A program made the position numbers and the translations under genes. From Physcomitrium patens (Eukaryota > Streptophyta > Bryopsida > Funariales > Funariaceae), in assembly GCF_000002425.4 (NCBI RefSeq), contig NC_037271.1, forward strand, positions 10,612,178 to 10,676,177: a stretch of DNA of 64,000 bases. Reading direction: 5' to 3'. This document shows positions 11,769 through 22,640 of the stretch, one piece after another (within the stretch, counting starts at the first letter, position 1; each line of letters opens with the position of its first letter). The notes under the pieces were generated by a model. That model saw only the letters and a program-made list of their open reading frames with translations, made no database searches and was not told the DNA's origin.

Positions 11769-12280
11769 AAATTGGTATCTGTCCCAATTCTTTTAACACC
11801 TTGTTAGACAAAACCATTTCATGTCTATGTGGACGCGTCCAATGTTGCTATTGGATCCATTCTCAGTCAAAAAGATGAAAAAGGATTAGATCATTCCATA
11901 TATTATGCTAGCTGATAATTTGTTGCTGCAGAACAAAATTATAATACTACCGAGTAAGAAGCCCTCGGCATGATCTACTCTGTATAGAAATTCTGCCACT
12001 ATCTACTTGGATATCCATTTGTGTTCCATGTTGATCATGATGCGCTTAAGTACATGATAAATAAACCTCAATTGAGCAAACGAATTGCTCGATAAATGTT
12101 ACTTCTCCAAGAATTCAACTTTACGATTAACGTTCAACCTGGCAAGAAACATGCCAATGTGGATCAATTATCCCATTTATCTACTATACTGGGTAATGAG
12201 CTGATAAACGATACTTTTTTGGATGCACAATTATTCGTTGTAGATGTCACTACACCCGAATATGGTGAATTGATCCAATA
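11769..12280 (+). pseudogene. pol: A2 RNase H
   Basis: The domain resumes after the solo LTR: VDASNVAIGSILSQKDEKG carries the first aspartate and YNTTE*EALGMIYSV the glutamate (the stop replaces a conserved residue). HYLLGYPFVFHVDHDALKYM supplies the second aspartate, and GKKHANVDQLSHLS the C-terminal aspartate. Stops are scattered through the first half; the second half is open from 12096. Confidence 0.82.
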
Positions 12281-13509
12281 TCTAACGTTTCAGACTTTTC
12301 TAATTTCTTATAATGAAAAATTAAAAAAACGTCTGATTTTAAAAAGTGCATCATATACTATGATTGGAGATTCCTTGTACAAATAAGGGTGGGATGAAAT
12401 TTTACCTGATTGCATCTTTCAAAGTGAAGTTCGTATAATTTTGGAAAGATGTCATTTGAACAGTTGTGGAGGACATTTTGCGGGTGATAGCACCACACAT
12501 AAGGCTTTAATGGCTGGATATTGGTGGCCAACAATATTTTTGGATGCACACCAATATGTTTGTGATTGTGATCCTTGCCAACGAATTAGTCGCCCTATTG
12601 GAACTTCTGCAATGCCATTAGTACCAATTTTGGCACAGGTACCATTCAAAAAATGGGATATTGACTTTGTAGGACCCCATTGCTCTTGCCTCTCGAAATA
12701 GACATAAACATTATATTCTAATAGCCACCGATTATGTCACCAAATAGGCAAAGGCCATGGCAACGAAAACTGATAATGCCACTACCGTCGCAATATTTTT
12801 ATATGAAAATATTATCACTCGTTTTGGCTGTCCAAAAGAATTGGTTAGTGATTACGGAACACATTTTATTAATGCAACAATTGAAGCATTAACAACGAAG
12901 TATGAGATCAAGCACTACAAAACTATACCTTATCATCCACCAATCAATGGGCAGATAGAAAAGACCAACGGTATCCTATGTAAGATCTTAACAAAGACTA
13001 TTTCAGGAGTGGGAATCGATTGGGACACTAAATTTTTTGCAGCTTTATGGGCGTACCATACTGTGTATAAAGTAACTACCAATTCTACTCCATTTCAATT
13101 GGTATACGATGAAGAGGTAATTCTACCAATTGAATTGGAGGTCCAAACTTTACGAATTACGTTGGATGAACGTATGGCAGATAGAGAATCTCTTCAATAT
13201 AGGTTAGTCTAATTGGAGAAATTGAATGAAGCTCGAACTATGGCTCTCTTGATCATGGAAGCTGCACAGCGCTGTAGAAAGAGTTATTACGACAATAAGT
13301 TATGGTCAAAATATTTTATACCCAATGATCTGGTGCTACTTTATGATAGTCGCTTTAACAACTTTTTTGGTAAATTTCAAGTACAATGGCATGGACCATA
13401 TCAGATGGTGGAAGGTTTCTCTAATGGTTCCATTCAATTGGAAGATTTTTTGGGAATCCACTTCACAACACGCGTTAATGGGAACTGGTTACGTCTGTAT
13501 TATACGTAA
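12281..13509 (+). pseudogene. pol: A2 integrase
   Basis: The zinc module is CHLNSCGGHFAGDS with CDCDPCQR (12440-12590). The catalytic core has Asp in WDIDFVGP (codon 12663-12665), Asp in VSDYGTHF (12850-12852) and Glu in NGQIEKTN (12958-12960). The last two are separated by 35 residues, the classical D,D(35)E spacing. The C-terminal part contains WHGPYQMVEG (a GPY-type module) and ends in NGNWLRLYYT near 13505. No chromodomain follows. A frameshift between 12701 and 12757 and a TAA replacing a codon at about 13210 disable it. It would insert the cDNA into host DNA. Confidence 0.88.
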
Positions 13510-13847
13510 ACCCAAGACAGATTTACTCAGTGGTGAGAGTGAGTCTCCGTAATAATGATTATCCGACAAGATTGGAAAGGTTATAATAGCTAAGAAATGA
13601 TTGATGGTTAGTTTTGGATACTGAAACTGACTAGTCAAGAAATTAGACATTCTTGATTAGACGTGAGATTAAGATACATTGGATTAGACATTCTTGATTC
13701 GGACCCCGAGTAAGCAATTAGGAGTGGGGCACTCATAGAAGGTTTCATTGTTGTAAATTTCAGACATTGTGCTTTGAACTGTAAGCTTTACAATAATAAT
13801 CAGCAATGGTGTAAGCGCAAGGAAGTATTGAGAGTTTGATTTTTACA
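13510..13847 (+). other. Spacer between A2 integrase and the extra ORF
   Basis: There is no coding sequence in this ~340-bp stretch. Similar spacers occur in A1 (17221-17576) and A3 (40479-40812). It contains a 13-bp copy of the element's polypurine tract (13718-13730), followed by a conserved block (TTGTAAATTTCAGACATTG). It could hold a promoter or splice acceptor for the downstream ORF; TTTCAG occurs at about 13757, but I cannot confirm use. Confidence 0.6.
13718..13730 (+). other. Internal (second) polypurine tract
   Basis: TTAGGAGTGGGGC here is identical over 13 bases to the tract next to the 3' LTR (15568-15580). A3 has TTAGGAGCGGGGC at the same place (40596-40608, minus) and A1 TTAGGAGTAGGGC (17435-17447). 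A purine tract away from the 3' LTR could act as an extra plus-strand primer. This is conserved in position in all three copies. Confidence 0.75.
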
Positions 13848-15506
13848 ATGTTGATAGAAAGAGCAAAGAGAGCACCGAAACGATTGGAAAGTCACTGCAA
13901 TCTTAGGTCTAAGTGTGATCTAAGATCGCTGTCTCTTGTAGTTATCACCAATATAGAATCGATGAAGTTAGATATCCGTTGGTCATTGAAAAGGCAAAAA
14001 GATTTTAAAAATACATAATTATTTACGTTTTTGTGAGGATCAGATAAACTATCACCAATTGATATAGAATGAGTGGCAGAATATATAAAAAATTATGATC
14101 CAGAGGATGGTTCGAGTGTGGTAAGAGGAGTCTTGATTGGGATAGATGAGAATATCTTACACAAGGTCTTGCATTTACTAATCGGAGAGCTTGAGGTGAG
14201 AAGAGACGCGTCAAATGACTTCAGATCAAGAAGCTACTTCAAAGGAAGAATGTCGTCTCTTGAGCGAAATCAAGGATGGAAGGTATAGGAGGCATTTATG
14301 CCCAAACTTATAGAATGGATGCAGTTCGTTCAGAAGTGGTTAGCATTGAAATGGCATATCACCTACATGACAAAGTGATTATTATTTTCTGCGATAGGAA
14401 CACTGGAAGGCATGGTATTCAATTGGACAACTTATGTGGCCACAAGGATACATATAGAAATGGAAGCTAAGTGGAAGACGGGGAAGTTTGCTTCACTATT
14501 ATATTCCAATCATGTAAACTCTGTGATTGAATATACATTGAAACAGGAATCTCAACCAATAATTTCAAGTTTACAAATAGAAACAGTTAGTCTAGGGATA
14601 ATAGTGTATGAAGTGGGAGAATCTAGTAGAGCGGCAGAACGGGAAGGAAGACCAATATCTATACTAGAATGAGTTCCAATTTGGTCGACTATAGAGATGA
14701 CAACACCAATACCAGTTCCAAGGAAAATCAATCAATTAGGATTTCAATGAGATGTAACGGAAGGGTGGAATCTTAAGGAAGTTATATTGGGTCAAATTTT
14801 CCAGTTGCAACTTACGGTGAGTAAGCTCGAAGATGAAAGTAGCTTAAAAAGTCAAGTGGAAGCAAGTAAGAAAATAATATTGGAACAAAATTATAAAATC
14901 AGGGAACAGGAACAAGTCATCAAGGTAGAATGAGAATCCAAGATGCAAGTGAAGCATGAATGGGATGAGAAAGTGGAAAATTGGTCAAAGGAGAAACAGA
15001 GGATTCAGCAAATCCTGGAAAATAAAAAGGAAGAATTACTACAAACTTATAAATCATATAGATTGAAAGAGGAGAAGATGAATGTTCAGTTGAAGATGAA
15101 AGAAGAAAAGAAGGAGGCAATGGAGCATGAAAAGAAACAATTGGGTGACCAATATCAAAACAAAACAGATAAGCTACATGCAAAAATTGTTGTTTTGAAG
15201 AAAACAGTAATGAAATTGGAGAGTGATTTGGTCAGTATTGGTCAGTCACAGACATCTACCTCAACGGGAGTAAGAATTGGAAAATTGGAGGAGAAATTGC
15301 AACAACAGTAGCAACAACTAAAAGCTAAAGATGCTAGAATACTCCAATTGGAAGCTTAGGTTCAAAAATTGGGAGCGTATAATAAAGATTTAAGAGCTCA
15401 ATTAAGGATAGAGATTCAGTACAAGTCAGAGGAAGAAGATATAGTGTTGGAACAAGACCAAATGGAGCAAGCGCTAGAAATTGAAGAGATTGAACAATCC
15501 AATTAA
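13848..15506 (+). pseudogene. A2 extra ORF downstream of integrase (unknown domain plus coiled coil)
   Basis: A single frame from ATG 13848 to TAA 15504-15506 (552 codons) is interrupted by about nine stops. The most complete relative, in A3, has the same frame and length (550 codons). The N-terminal ~230 residues look globular. Landmarks are DPEDGSSVVRGVLIG, FRSRSYFKGRMSSLERNQGW and GTLEGMVFNWTTYVATRIH. The last ~220 residues are a long, charged, heptad-like coiled coil rich in Glu, Lys and Gln (QVKHEWDEKVENWSKEKQR), ending IEEIEQSN. There is no signal peptide or membrane segment, so it is not an env-like protein. I do not recognise the family; the FNW...IHxEM block vaguely recalls plant transposon-associated domains, a weak guess. 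Confidence 0.8.
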
Positions 15507-15567
15507 AAAAAAAAGAAGAAGATTGATTTTTGTTTTTCAATACTGTGTTTGCAGGGACATTGCACAG

Positions 15568-15582
15568 TTAGGAGTGGGGCTA
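15568..15582 (+). other. A2 3' polypurine tract
   Basis: TTAGGAGTGGGGC plus TA directly abuts the 3' LTR start at 15583. This is the expected plus-strand primer position. The A3 equivalent is 36864-36876 (minus). Confidence 0.85.
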
Positions 15583-16323
15583 TGTAAAATAAGTAGTTAT
15601 TTTTAAAATGTAGATATCTAGTGTATAGTATAAACAGAGATAGATAATTGCTGAAAAGGTGGTTCAGTAGGTAGAATGGATGAATAGTCAGGAAAAGTAA
15701 TTAACATTCATAGTATAGAAGTTGATATCTCGGGGTAGTATAAAGAGGATAGGAGAGAGGAAGAAAGTGTCAGACTGTGATAGTCATGAGCCGAGATAAG
15801 CTTGGTACTATCTCTTCTTCTTAATTTTCTTGTTACTTTTGTGTTAGTGTTGATTCTAGTGAAGAAAATCGATTTAATGAATCAATGTTTGATTTACGAA
15901 GTTGTTTATGGATTACTGTTTATCAATTATTCTAAAAGATTGATGATGTATGGAAGTTTTTAGTCACTATTTTATTCCAAGGTTGTGAGTTCAGTAGAGA
16001 AGAATTGTAATCGTAGGAATTGTCTTGATCAAATTCTGTAGATTGGAAGTTATTCATTCCAAGGTTTGGATTATGCTTTTTTGTTTGTGAATTATATTGG
16101 GTACTAAAATTGATTTCGTAGTTGTTATCGTATTAATATGAGAGAGTAGACAATAGGATGAAAAGTTAAGTGTTCTTCGGTATTGTAAGCATTCAGCAGT
16201 AGCGGTTAATTGTGTGACCCTAACAATTGGAGCTCATATACATGGTCTTTCCTTGTCTTCAAATTCTTCTATACAAGTTTATTCTGAGAGGTTTCTTCCA
16301 GAATAAGTAAAACGACAATTACA
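15583..16323 (+). repeat. A2 3' LTR
   Basis: It begins TGTAAAATAAGTAG, ends CAATTACA and is followed by CATTA (target duplication). It is colinear with the 5' LTR; the differences are mostly transitions. TATAAAG at 15739-15745 is the candidate TATA box. Confidence 0.92.
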
Positions 16324-17220
16324 CATTAGTATCATTTTCGGTACAAGCATCATTTAAAAAATGGGATATTGATTTTGTAGGACCAATCGCTCCAGCCTCA
16401 CAAAACAGATAGAAAAGATATATTTTGGTAGTGACCGACTATGTAAAAAAATGAACTAAAGCAGAGACAACAAAAATTCATAATGCCAATATAGTAGCTA
16501 CATTTTTATATGAAAACATTATCACTCATTTTGGGTGTTTCAAAGAATTGATTAGTAATTGAGGCATCCATTTTATTAATTCTATAATTGCTGCATTGAT
16601 GGATAAATATGACATCAAATATTAGAAAACAATCCCATATCATCCTTGAGCCAATGGACAGACTAAAAAGACCAACAATATTTTGTGCAAAATTTTAACT
16701 AAGACAATGTCTAGTGTAAGAATGGATTGGGATACTAAGTTGTTTATTACATTGTGAACGTATTGTATTGCGTATAGAGTGACTACCAATTCTACACCAT
16801 TCCAATTGATGTACGGGTAAGAAAAAATAGTACTAATTAAATTAGAAGTACAGAGTTTGGTAATTGCATTGGATGAGTGTCTTGGCAATAAGGATTTACT
16901 TCAATTTTGGTTTGCAAAATTCAAAAAATTAGATGAAGTTAGGACTACAATTCTTCTGACTATAGAAGCTATATAGCATTGATGTAAGCGTTATTATGAT
17001 ATTAAATTATGTCTCAAAGCATTTCTATCCAATAATCTAGTCCTTCTTTATAATAGCTGATTTAACAATTTTTCTGGAAAATTTCAAGTCCGTTGGCATA
17101 GACTGTATCATATAATAGAAAGTTTTCTTAATGATTTAGTTCAATTGGAAGATCTTATGTATATCCAATTTACTACACATATCAATAGATATCAATTATA
17201 ACTTTATTATATATAAAATC
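16324..17220 (+). pseudogene. pol: A1 integrase core and C-terminus
   Basis: This is the continuation of A1 pol after A2. KKWDIDFVGPIAPASQNR holds the first catalytic Asp; the second Asp is lost or mutated (LISN*GIHF replaces VSDxGTHF), and NGQTKKTNN replaces the catalytic Glu with Lys. The C-terminal module FSGKFQVRWHRLYHIIESF corresponds to the GPY block of A2. Multiple stops are present, many explained by CGA to TGA or TGG to TGA/TAG. It ends near 17220 before an A-rich tract. Confidence 0.8.
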
Positions 17221-17240
17221 AAGATATATTTTAAAAATTG

Positions 17241-17271
<31 letters not shown>

Positions 17272-17576
17272 CTTATTTGTTAATGATAGATTATCTTTAA
17301 TCATAGATGTATAATGAATAGTAAAGATCACTGATGGTTAGTTTTGGATCTTATTATCAATTAGTAAAAAAAATCAAAAGTGGAATTACAATACACAAGA
17401 TTAGGGATTCTTGATCCATACCCAGAGTAAAAAGTTAGGAGTAGGGCACATAATGGCAGTTGTCTTCAACATTTTGTATATTATGGTTTGAAGCATACCA
17501 GTTTAGAATGTAGGATTTTCTTCAATAAATAAGAACTTAGTGATAGTATGAGCATGGAGTGATAAGCAAGTATTCC
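17221..17576 (+). other. A1 spacer with A-run and internal polypurine tract
   Basis: This is non-coding. It holds an uninterrupted run of about 25 A (17246-17270) and the internal tract TTAGGAGTAGGGC at 17435-17447. It corresponds to the A2 spacer 13510-13847. Confidence 0.6.
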
Positions 17577-18439
17577 ATAATATCAATGGAAAGAGTAAAG
17601 AGAGCTATAGATAGAGAGGAAAGCTGCCATAATATTAGAAATAAGAGCAGTTTGAAGTTGTCGTCTCTAGTGGTTCTTACCAATATGAAACCAATGAAGT
17701 TGGAATTTTGTTGGAACTCAAAAAGACAAAGAGATTTTTGAAATGTGTAGTTATATCAATTTTTGCAATAGTCTGATGATTTGCCACCAATTTATGTAGA
17801 ATTATTAGAAGAACACATAATCAATTATGATTTGGAGGATGGTTCAAGTATTGTTAAGGAAAGCATTATTGGGATCAATGAGACTACCTTACATAAGGTA
17901 CTACACCTCCCAATTAGAGAGCTTATGGTGGATATTAAAGTATCCAGTAATTTCAGATCAAGAAGCTATTTCAAAGGTGGCATGTCATCATTCCAGAGGA
18001 ATCAAGGTTGGCAAATGACAGAGATACTTACCCCAGAGCTTATGGAGTGGAAATATTTTGTTCATAAGTGATTAGGCTTAAATTGACATACCACGTATAT
18101 GTCCAAATCGCTATTGTTTGCTACAATAGGAATATTGGAAGGTATGATGTTTAATTGGGTAGCTTTTGTAGCAACTAGAATCCATGCAAAAATGAGAGCT
18201 AAGTAGAAGACAAGAAAATTTATAGCTTTGTTTTGGTCTAATTATATATACTCTGTAATTACTTATATGTTGAGTCAAACATTACTAGTAAAGGCAAACA
18301 ATATGCCCTTTCCAATGTCTCAACAAAGTGTTTGAAGTTTAACGGTACTAACAATTAGTTTTGGGGTCGTGGATATTAAATTGAAGAATCAAATAACTTG
18401 TTGAGATAAGACGCTATACTAGAGATTCTACTAGAGCAG
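17577..18439 (+). pseudogene. A1 extra ORF, N-terminal part
   Basis: This is the same ORF as A2 13848-15506. Recognisable blocks are MERVKRAIDREESCHNIRNK, YDLEDGSSIVKESIIGINET, FRSRSYFKGGMSSFQRNQGW and LTPELMEWKYFVHK. The region is strongly decayed after 18070. It is interrupted at 18440 by B1, and GCAG (18436-18439) is the 5' copy of that insertion's 4-bp duplication. The remainder lies at 27584-27731 and 29014-29106. Confidence 0.8.
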
Positions 18440-20343
18440 TATCATGTTGTAACATGACTATATGGTGAAAGATGATAATATGGATCTTATTATAGAAGAG
18501 CCAAGATAAAAAAAAAAAAAGGTAGAAAAATATGGATAAAAGATAGAAAGGTAGTAAAACTTTTAGTAGTAATGTTGTCCTTTTAGAAAAAAAATAGCTT
18601 CTACTTAATTTGTAGAACCAAAAATAAAACAAAATAAAATAGATTCAAAAAATAAATGATATAGACATCTTTAGGAGAAAATTAAGAGTAAATTTTAGTA
18701 AAAATTACTTAAAAAAACTAGATGTTGATACCTAGAGAGGGCCGGTTATGAATCAGGGTCGAAATCAAACCCTGAGGCACAAAACCGAGTCTCGACGACG
18801 ACTCTCGAAATCTTTGGCAAATCAAAATATGAGGTTTGATAGAAGATTGGATAGGATTTTTATGAGCATTGCTTTTGGGTGATTTAGAGTTGTTATGACT
18901 TTGTAAGAGCTTTGCAAAGTCAAGGTTTGTTTCGAATGACTTGGATTTTATGAAATAAAATAGGATTTACGTTTTGGATGATTTCAAGAGTTTTGTAATA
19001 GATCTATAAGTGAAATTTTGTAGATTTATGGTTATAGTTGTGTTTATTACGTTTTGTGAATTTGAGCTTGATCTAACAATTGAATTGAAGGATATTGAGG
19101 TTTAAGTTGGTTAAGGTCTCAGAAAGTAGAATTTTAGGTCCAATGAGGGTTTTTAAGATTTCTAGCAATCTACTAGTTGGATTGGAGTGAAAGTTATGTG
19201 AGAGGATATAAGACTTGTTTTTCTATATGTATAAGAATATTCACATCAATCAAATAGTGCAAAAGAGAGATATCACCTTAGTTAGACATTGGTGACCTTT
19301 GAAAATTTATTTTGGTTTTGTTATTTGGTATTTAGAGCATAAATTATATAAATCCTATAAGAAAAAAGGTTGAAAAAGGATTTTAGTAGCAAAGAGAGTT
19401 TAGGCATCCATATAGATGAATGGAGATGGATGATGAAAATCTCCATTTCTATTGGTCAAAAATCATGACCAATAGGCTTTGAGGAAGCTGCCTGAGGCCA
19501 TATTAGAGATTAAGGTTAGTTTTTCGGGCCCATTTGAGCTTTGAAGGCTAAGGTTAGCAAGTTTAGATTTTTGACTATGATTTTGGTACAAATCTTATAT
19601 GATTTGGAATTTATATGAAAGAGATATAGGCACTCAAAGTTAAGGTGTTGATTTGGGAGCTACTGTCACTAATTTTGACATAATGCACGCATACAGAGAG
19701 CAATTAACGATCGGCGATTGCAATTAGAGAGAATACTTTTGGACTATACTTTTTGTATATTGGTTGCTGGATTCTAAGTTAAAGTGAAGGAGTTATTGGA
19801 TTTTGAAATCAGCACATGTAATCTAAGGATAGTAAGTGATCCAATTTACTAGTGGTTGTGTCTTGAGTTATATCTTGAGCAATTTGACAAGGTTTTGGCT
19901 CAAAATTTCAGGAAAAGTATAAATTCATGTTAATAAACTTTATACATAAGTTTGATGACATTTGAGTATTAGGTTATTGAGATATTAAGAAAATAGTGCT
20001 CGAGTGCTTGTAAATTAGGGTTTAGAGCATCTGCTAGGATTTCTTAGATGCCAAAAGTTCAAGAATAAATTTGCAGTTGGTTTTTTTTGTGGTAAAATTT
20101 AAAGATGAATTCTACCTACTTTCCAAGTTTAAGATAAATTCAAGAGTTATGAATTTCTAAAGTTCAAGAAGAAAAAATCCTTTGCGGAAAAAATATATTT
20201 TGAAGGAATTTTATTATATTTAGAGTTTTATGCAAATTAAAGGAGTTTTGGAAGCTAAGACAAGATTCATATAAGAGTTTAAGCTAAACTCTCTACAAGA
20301 AGATATCTAGTATATTTTAGATAGCAAATCATGCTATACGATA
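18440..20343 (+). repeat. B1 5' LTR: family-D left part fused to family-B right part
   Basis: 18440-19272 begins TATCATGTTGTAACATGAC and follows the left ~840 bp of the family-D LTR (compare 40393 back toward 39560 on the minus strand, and 50901 onward). At about 19270-19273 it switches, within a short shared TCACCTT-like stretch, to family-B sequence. It then follows 26497-27579 to the end (GCTATACGATA). The first ~230 bp of the family-B LTR are absent. D and B LTRs share their first four bases (TGTC) and a similar last ~55 bp. Confidence 0.8.
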
Positions 20344-20457
20344 GACCTGGTGAACTTGATGTGAACTCAACGTGAAAATCTCCATTACAACTTAATCTTC
20401 CTACAACTCAAATATTTCAAGCATTTATACATTTTATGCACTAACAACAACAAGCAA

Positions 20458-21545
20458 TGGAATGTAAGGAAGCAATGGCTACTAGAGCCTTATAATCTAT
20501 TGTTGATTTATTGGATCAATTTGATGGTAGAAATATTTTCAAGTATCTTAAGTATTATTTTTAGGAGATAGAGCTCAATAAAGTGGCGGAGAAAGATATG
20601 ATGCTAACATTTGAGCTTGCAGTTGTACCAGAGCTTTGTGAGTATATAAGAGAGATTATTCAAACTCATGGAGAAAAATGAGAGGATTTTATCCTTCAAC
20701 TAAAAGAGGAGTATTCTTCGAAAGATGCAAAAAGAGTGATAAGAAAATTGTTTATAGAATGGGTCAATAAATCCAACAAGGGATTGGTTGCAAGAAAGTT
20801 ATTCCAAGAATTTGAAAGATAATTTCTTTAATTATCTCGAGTGAAAAAGCTTACACTTGAAAATGATAAAGTAGAATTATTTCTTCAATCAGCTAGCAAT
20901 GATTTACAAAGGAAGTTGGAATTACTATTTGAGGATAATACAGAAGACAATGGACTTACTATTGATTGGAAGAAAGTCTCTGAAGCTCTGGACATACTTC
21001 CTAAAAGAGAGTATTGGAGGAGTAAGATGGTAATAAAGCAAGAGACTAGACCTCTACCAACTACAATATCTTGTAGGCAACTATCAAAACCTGCTATACC
21101 AATAAGTACTATTTCAATTCTTATATCTATAGTTGTACCACAGAAAGGTGTAATTGATGAGTTGGTGAAAAGAATGAGACTTACAAATCAAACTGGCAAA
21201 GCTAGAAAAAAAAGAAAGATTACATAAAATCAAACTTGTATTAAAACAAGGATATATACAAAGATGTATTTAGTGTGATAGTATTGAGCATCCTTACAAG
21301 GAATGTGGAGATTTTGGTGATATTCTATAATAAGAAATAATTTTATGGAAAGATGGAAAAATTGTGTTGCGAGATACATGTGAGTTTCTCAAAACCAATT
21401 TTGGAAAAAGAGAGATGCAGAAGAATTTGGAAGAGCATTTATCTCAACAGGCTATGGCATCAAAAGAGGCTATTACTTATGGCATTGATGTTGTAAGAGA
21501 GAAAGAAGTTGTTTTTGATAAGGATGTAGATACATGGGATTTATA
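20458..21545 (+). pseudogene. gag: B1 gag
   Basis: The frame reads from about MECKEAMATRAL through a capsid-like region: VDLLDQFDGRNIFKYLKYYF, LQLKEEYSSKDAKRVIRKLF and LTLENDKVELFLQSASNDLQ. The last is in the longest open stretch, 20841-21227. A degenerate zinc knuckle follows near 21275-21310 (CDSIEHPYKECGDF), then LRDTCEFLKTNFGKREMQ. It is unlike the family-A, E and G gags. I have seen this architecture in plant gypsy-like proteins but cannot name the lineage. In-frame stops at several CAA/CAG/TGG-derived positions make it a pseudogene. Confidence 0.75.
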
Positions 21546-22640
21546 GAGCCATCCTATGATCTATATGGATAAAAAAAAACAACAAGGAAAGAATTACTCA
21601 AGACAGCCACAGTGATTAGGAATGCCACAGGATGGGATGGCCATATAGATACTATGTTTATACATGCTTATTTGGCAAAATTCCAACATGAAGCTCTAAT
21701 GGAAGTAAAAAGGGGAAGAAAATTTTCAAGAGCCAACCAACAAGAAGAGATCTCAAAGGCATGCAAAAACAATACAAAATAAAGAAGTACCTATACCACA
21801 GGCTAATAGACCATCCAAGGCTTGGCCATCAACATTGTACCTTGAAAAATGTACCATTGCCAAAAGAAAAATGGAAAGAAAATATGGAGGTTAATAAAGA
21901 CAAAAAGAAGAATAAACATGTTCTTTATAAACTACAATCACATATTGAGGCAGCCACAGATTTGGAAGGAATATTGGAAGAAAGAGTATTGAATGCCAAA
22001 ATTGAATTTACTTTATGAGAGATTTTGAGCATTGCAAAGAGAGAGTTTTATGATGTCATCATCGACACCATTAAGTAAAAGACGCAATTGATAGGAGAAT
22101 CTGTTGTATCTGATGCTTTAGATATAATATTGATTAAAGAAGAGGAACATAAATTGGTAGAATGTTGTACCAATAAAAAGATACAATTTGATTTGGATGA
22201 ATACAAGGATGATGAAAAAGGCCTTGGATACTATATTAGGGGACATTAGACCAGAGCCACCAAAGAGACTTGAGTAAAAATGGAAGACTTGGTCAAACCA
22301 ATAATTACTCTTATTGACCATAGATCTGAAATAAATATTATATCAAAAGAAGTCTACAAATGTAGAAGGTAGCCTATTAATATTAACCATGGTTAGGTGA
22401 TTTGAGCATCAAATAATACACGAGGAAATCTTTATGGTGCTTGCCCAAATGTGAAGGTAAAAGTTAGAGATGTGACCACAGAACAAAAATTTTTTTATTC
22501 AAGATACTACTTCATACCTAGTGATTCTTGGTCAACCATATATTACAATTGTGAAGATGGAGACCAAGGTTTTGGATGACGAATCAGCATGTGTCCATAT
22601 TAGAAATCAAGATGGAAAAAAAGCAATGTAATTTCTAACA
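21546..22640 (+). pseudogene. pro: B1 pre-protease linker and aspartic protease
   Basis: 21761-22018 carries a Lys-rich linker and the conserved-looking block GILEERVLNAKIEFTL. The protease begins near 22290: PIITLIDHRSEINIISKEVY contains a retropepsin loop in which DHGS has become DHRS, removing the essential glycine. ILGQPYI-type sequence follows near 22520-22550 in another frame. There are several frameshifts. Confidence 0.65.

Larger units (their letters stand above)
5060..16323 (+). mobile_element. Complete family-A Ty3/gypsy element A2 with solo LTR nested inside
   Basis: The element has two LTRs (5060-5794 and 15583-16323), a primer binding site, gag, protease, RT, RNase H, integrase, an extra 3' ORF and a polypurine tract in that order. 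It is flanked by CATTG (5055-5059) and CATTA (16324-16328), a 5-bp target duplication with one change. It sits in the integrase of A1; the A1 reading across the duplication matches A2's own sequence at about 12600-12660. After subtracting the solo LTR and its 4-bp duplication, the length is about 9.93 kb. By eye the first 200 bp of the two LTRs differ at roughly 13 positions, so the insertion is not recent. Confidence 0.93.

Noticed and set aside
14920-15183. Minus-strand 87-codon frame, also seen at 37268-37531
   Set aside because: It is the antisense shadow of the purine-rich coiled-coil part of the extra ORF in A2 and A3.
13848-15506. The extra ORF as an env-like gene (as in Athila-type elements)
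   Set aside because: No signal peptide, transmembrane helix or cysteine pattern is visible in A2 or A3; the C-terminal half is a soluble-type charged coiled coil.
17246-17270. Poly-A run as the 3' tail of a LINE or processed pseudogene
   Set aside because: It sits in the spacer between A1 integrase and the extra ORF, without a duplication or LINE sequence. Similar runs at 29181-29203 and 60104-60131 lie inside chromovirus pol, so they look like local slippage.
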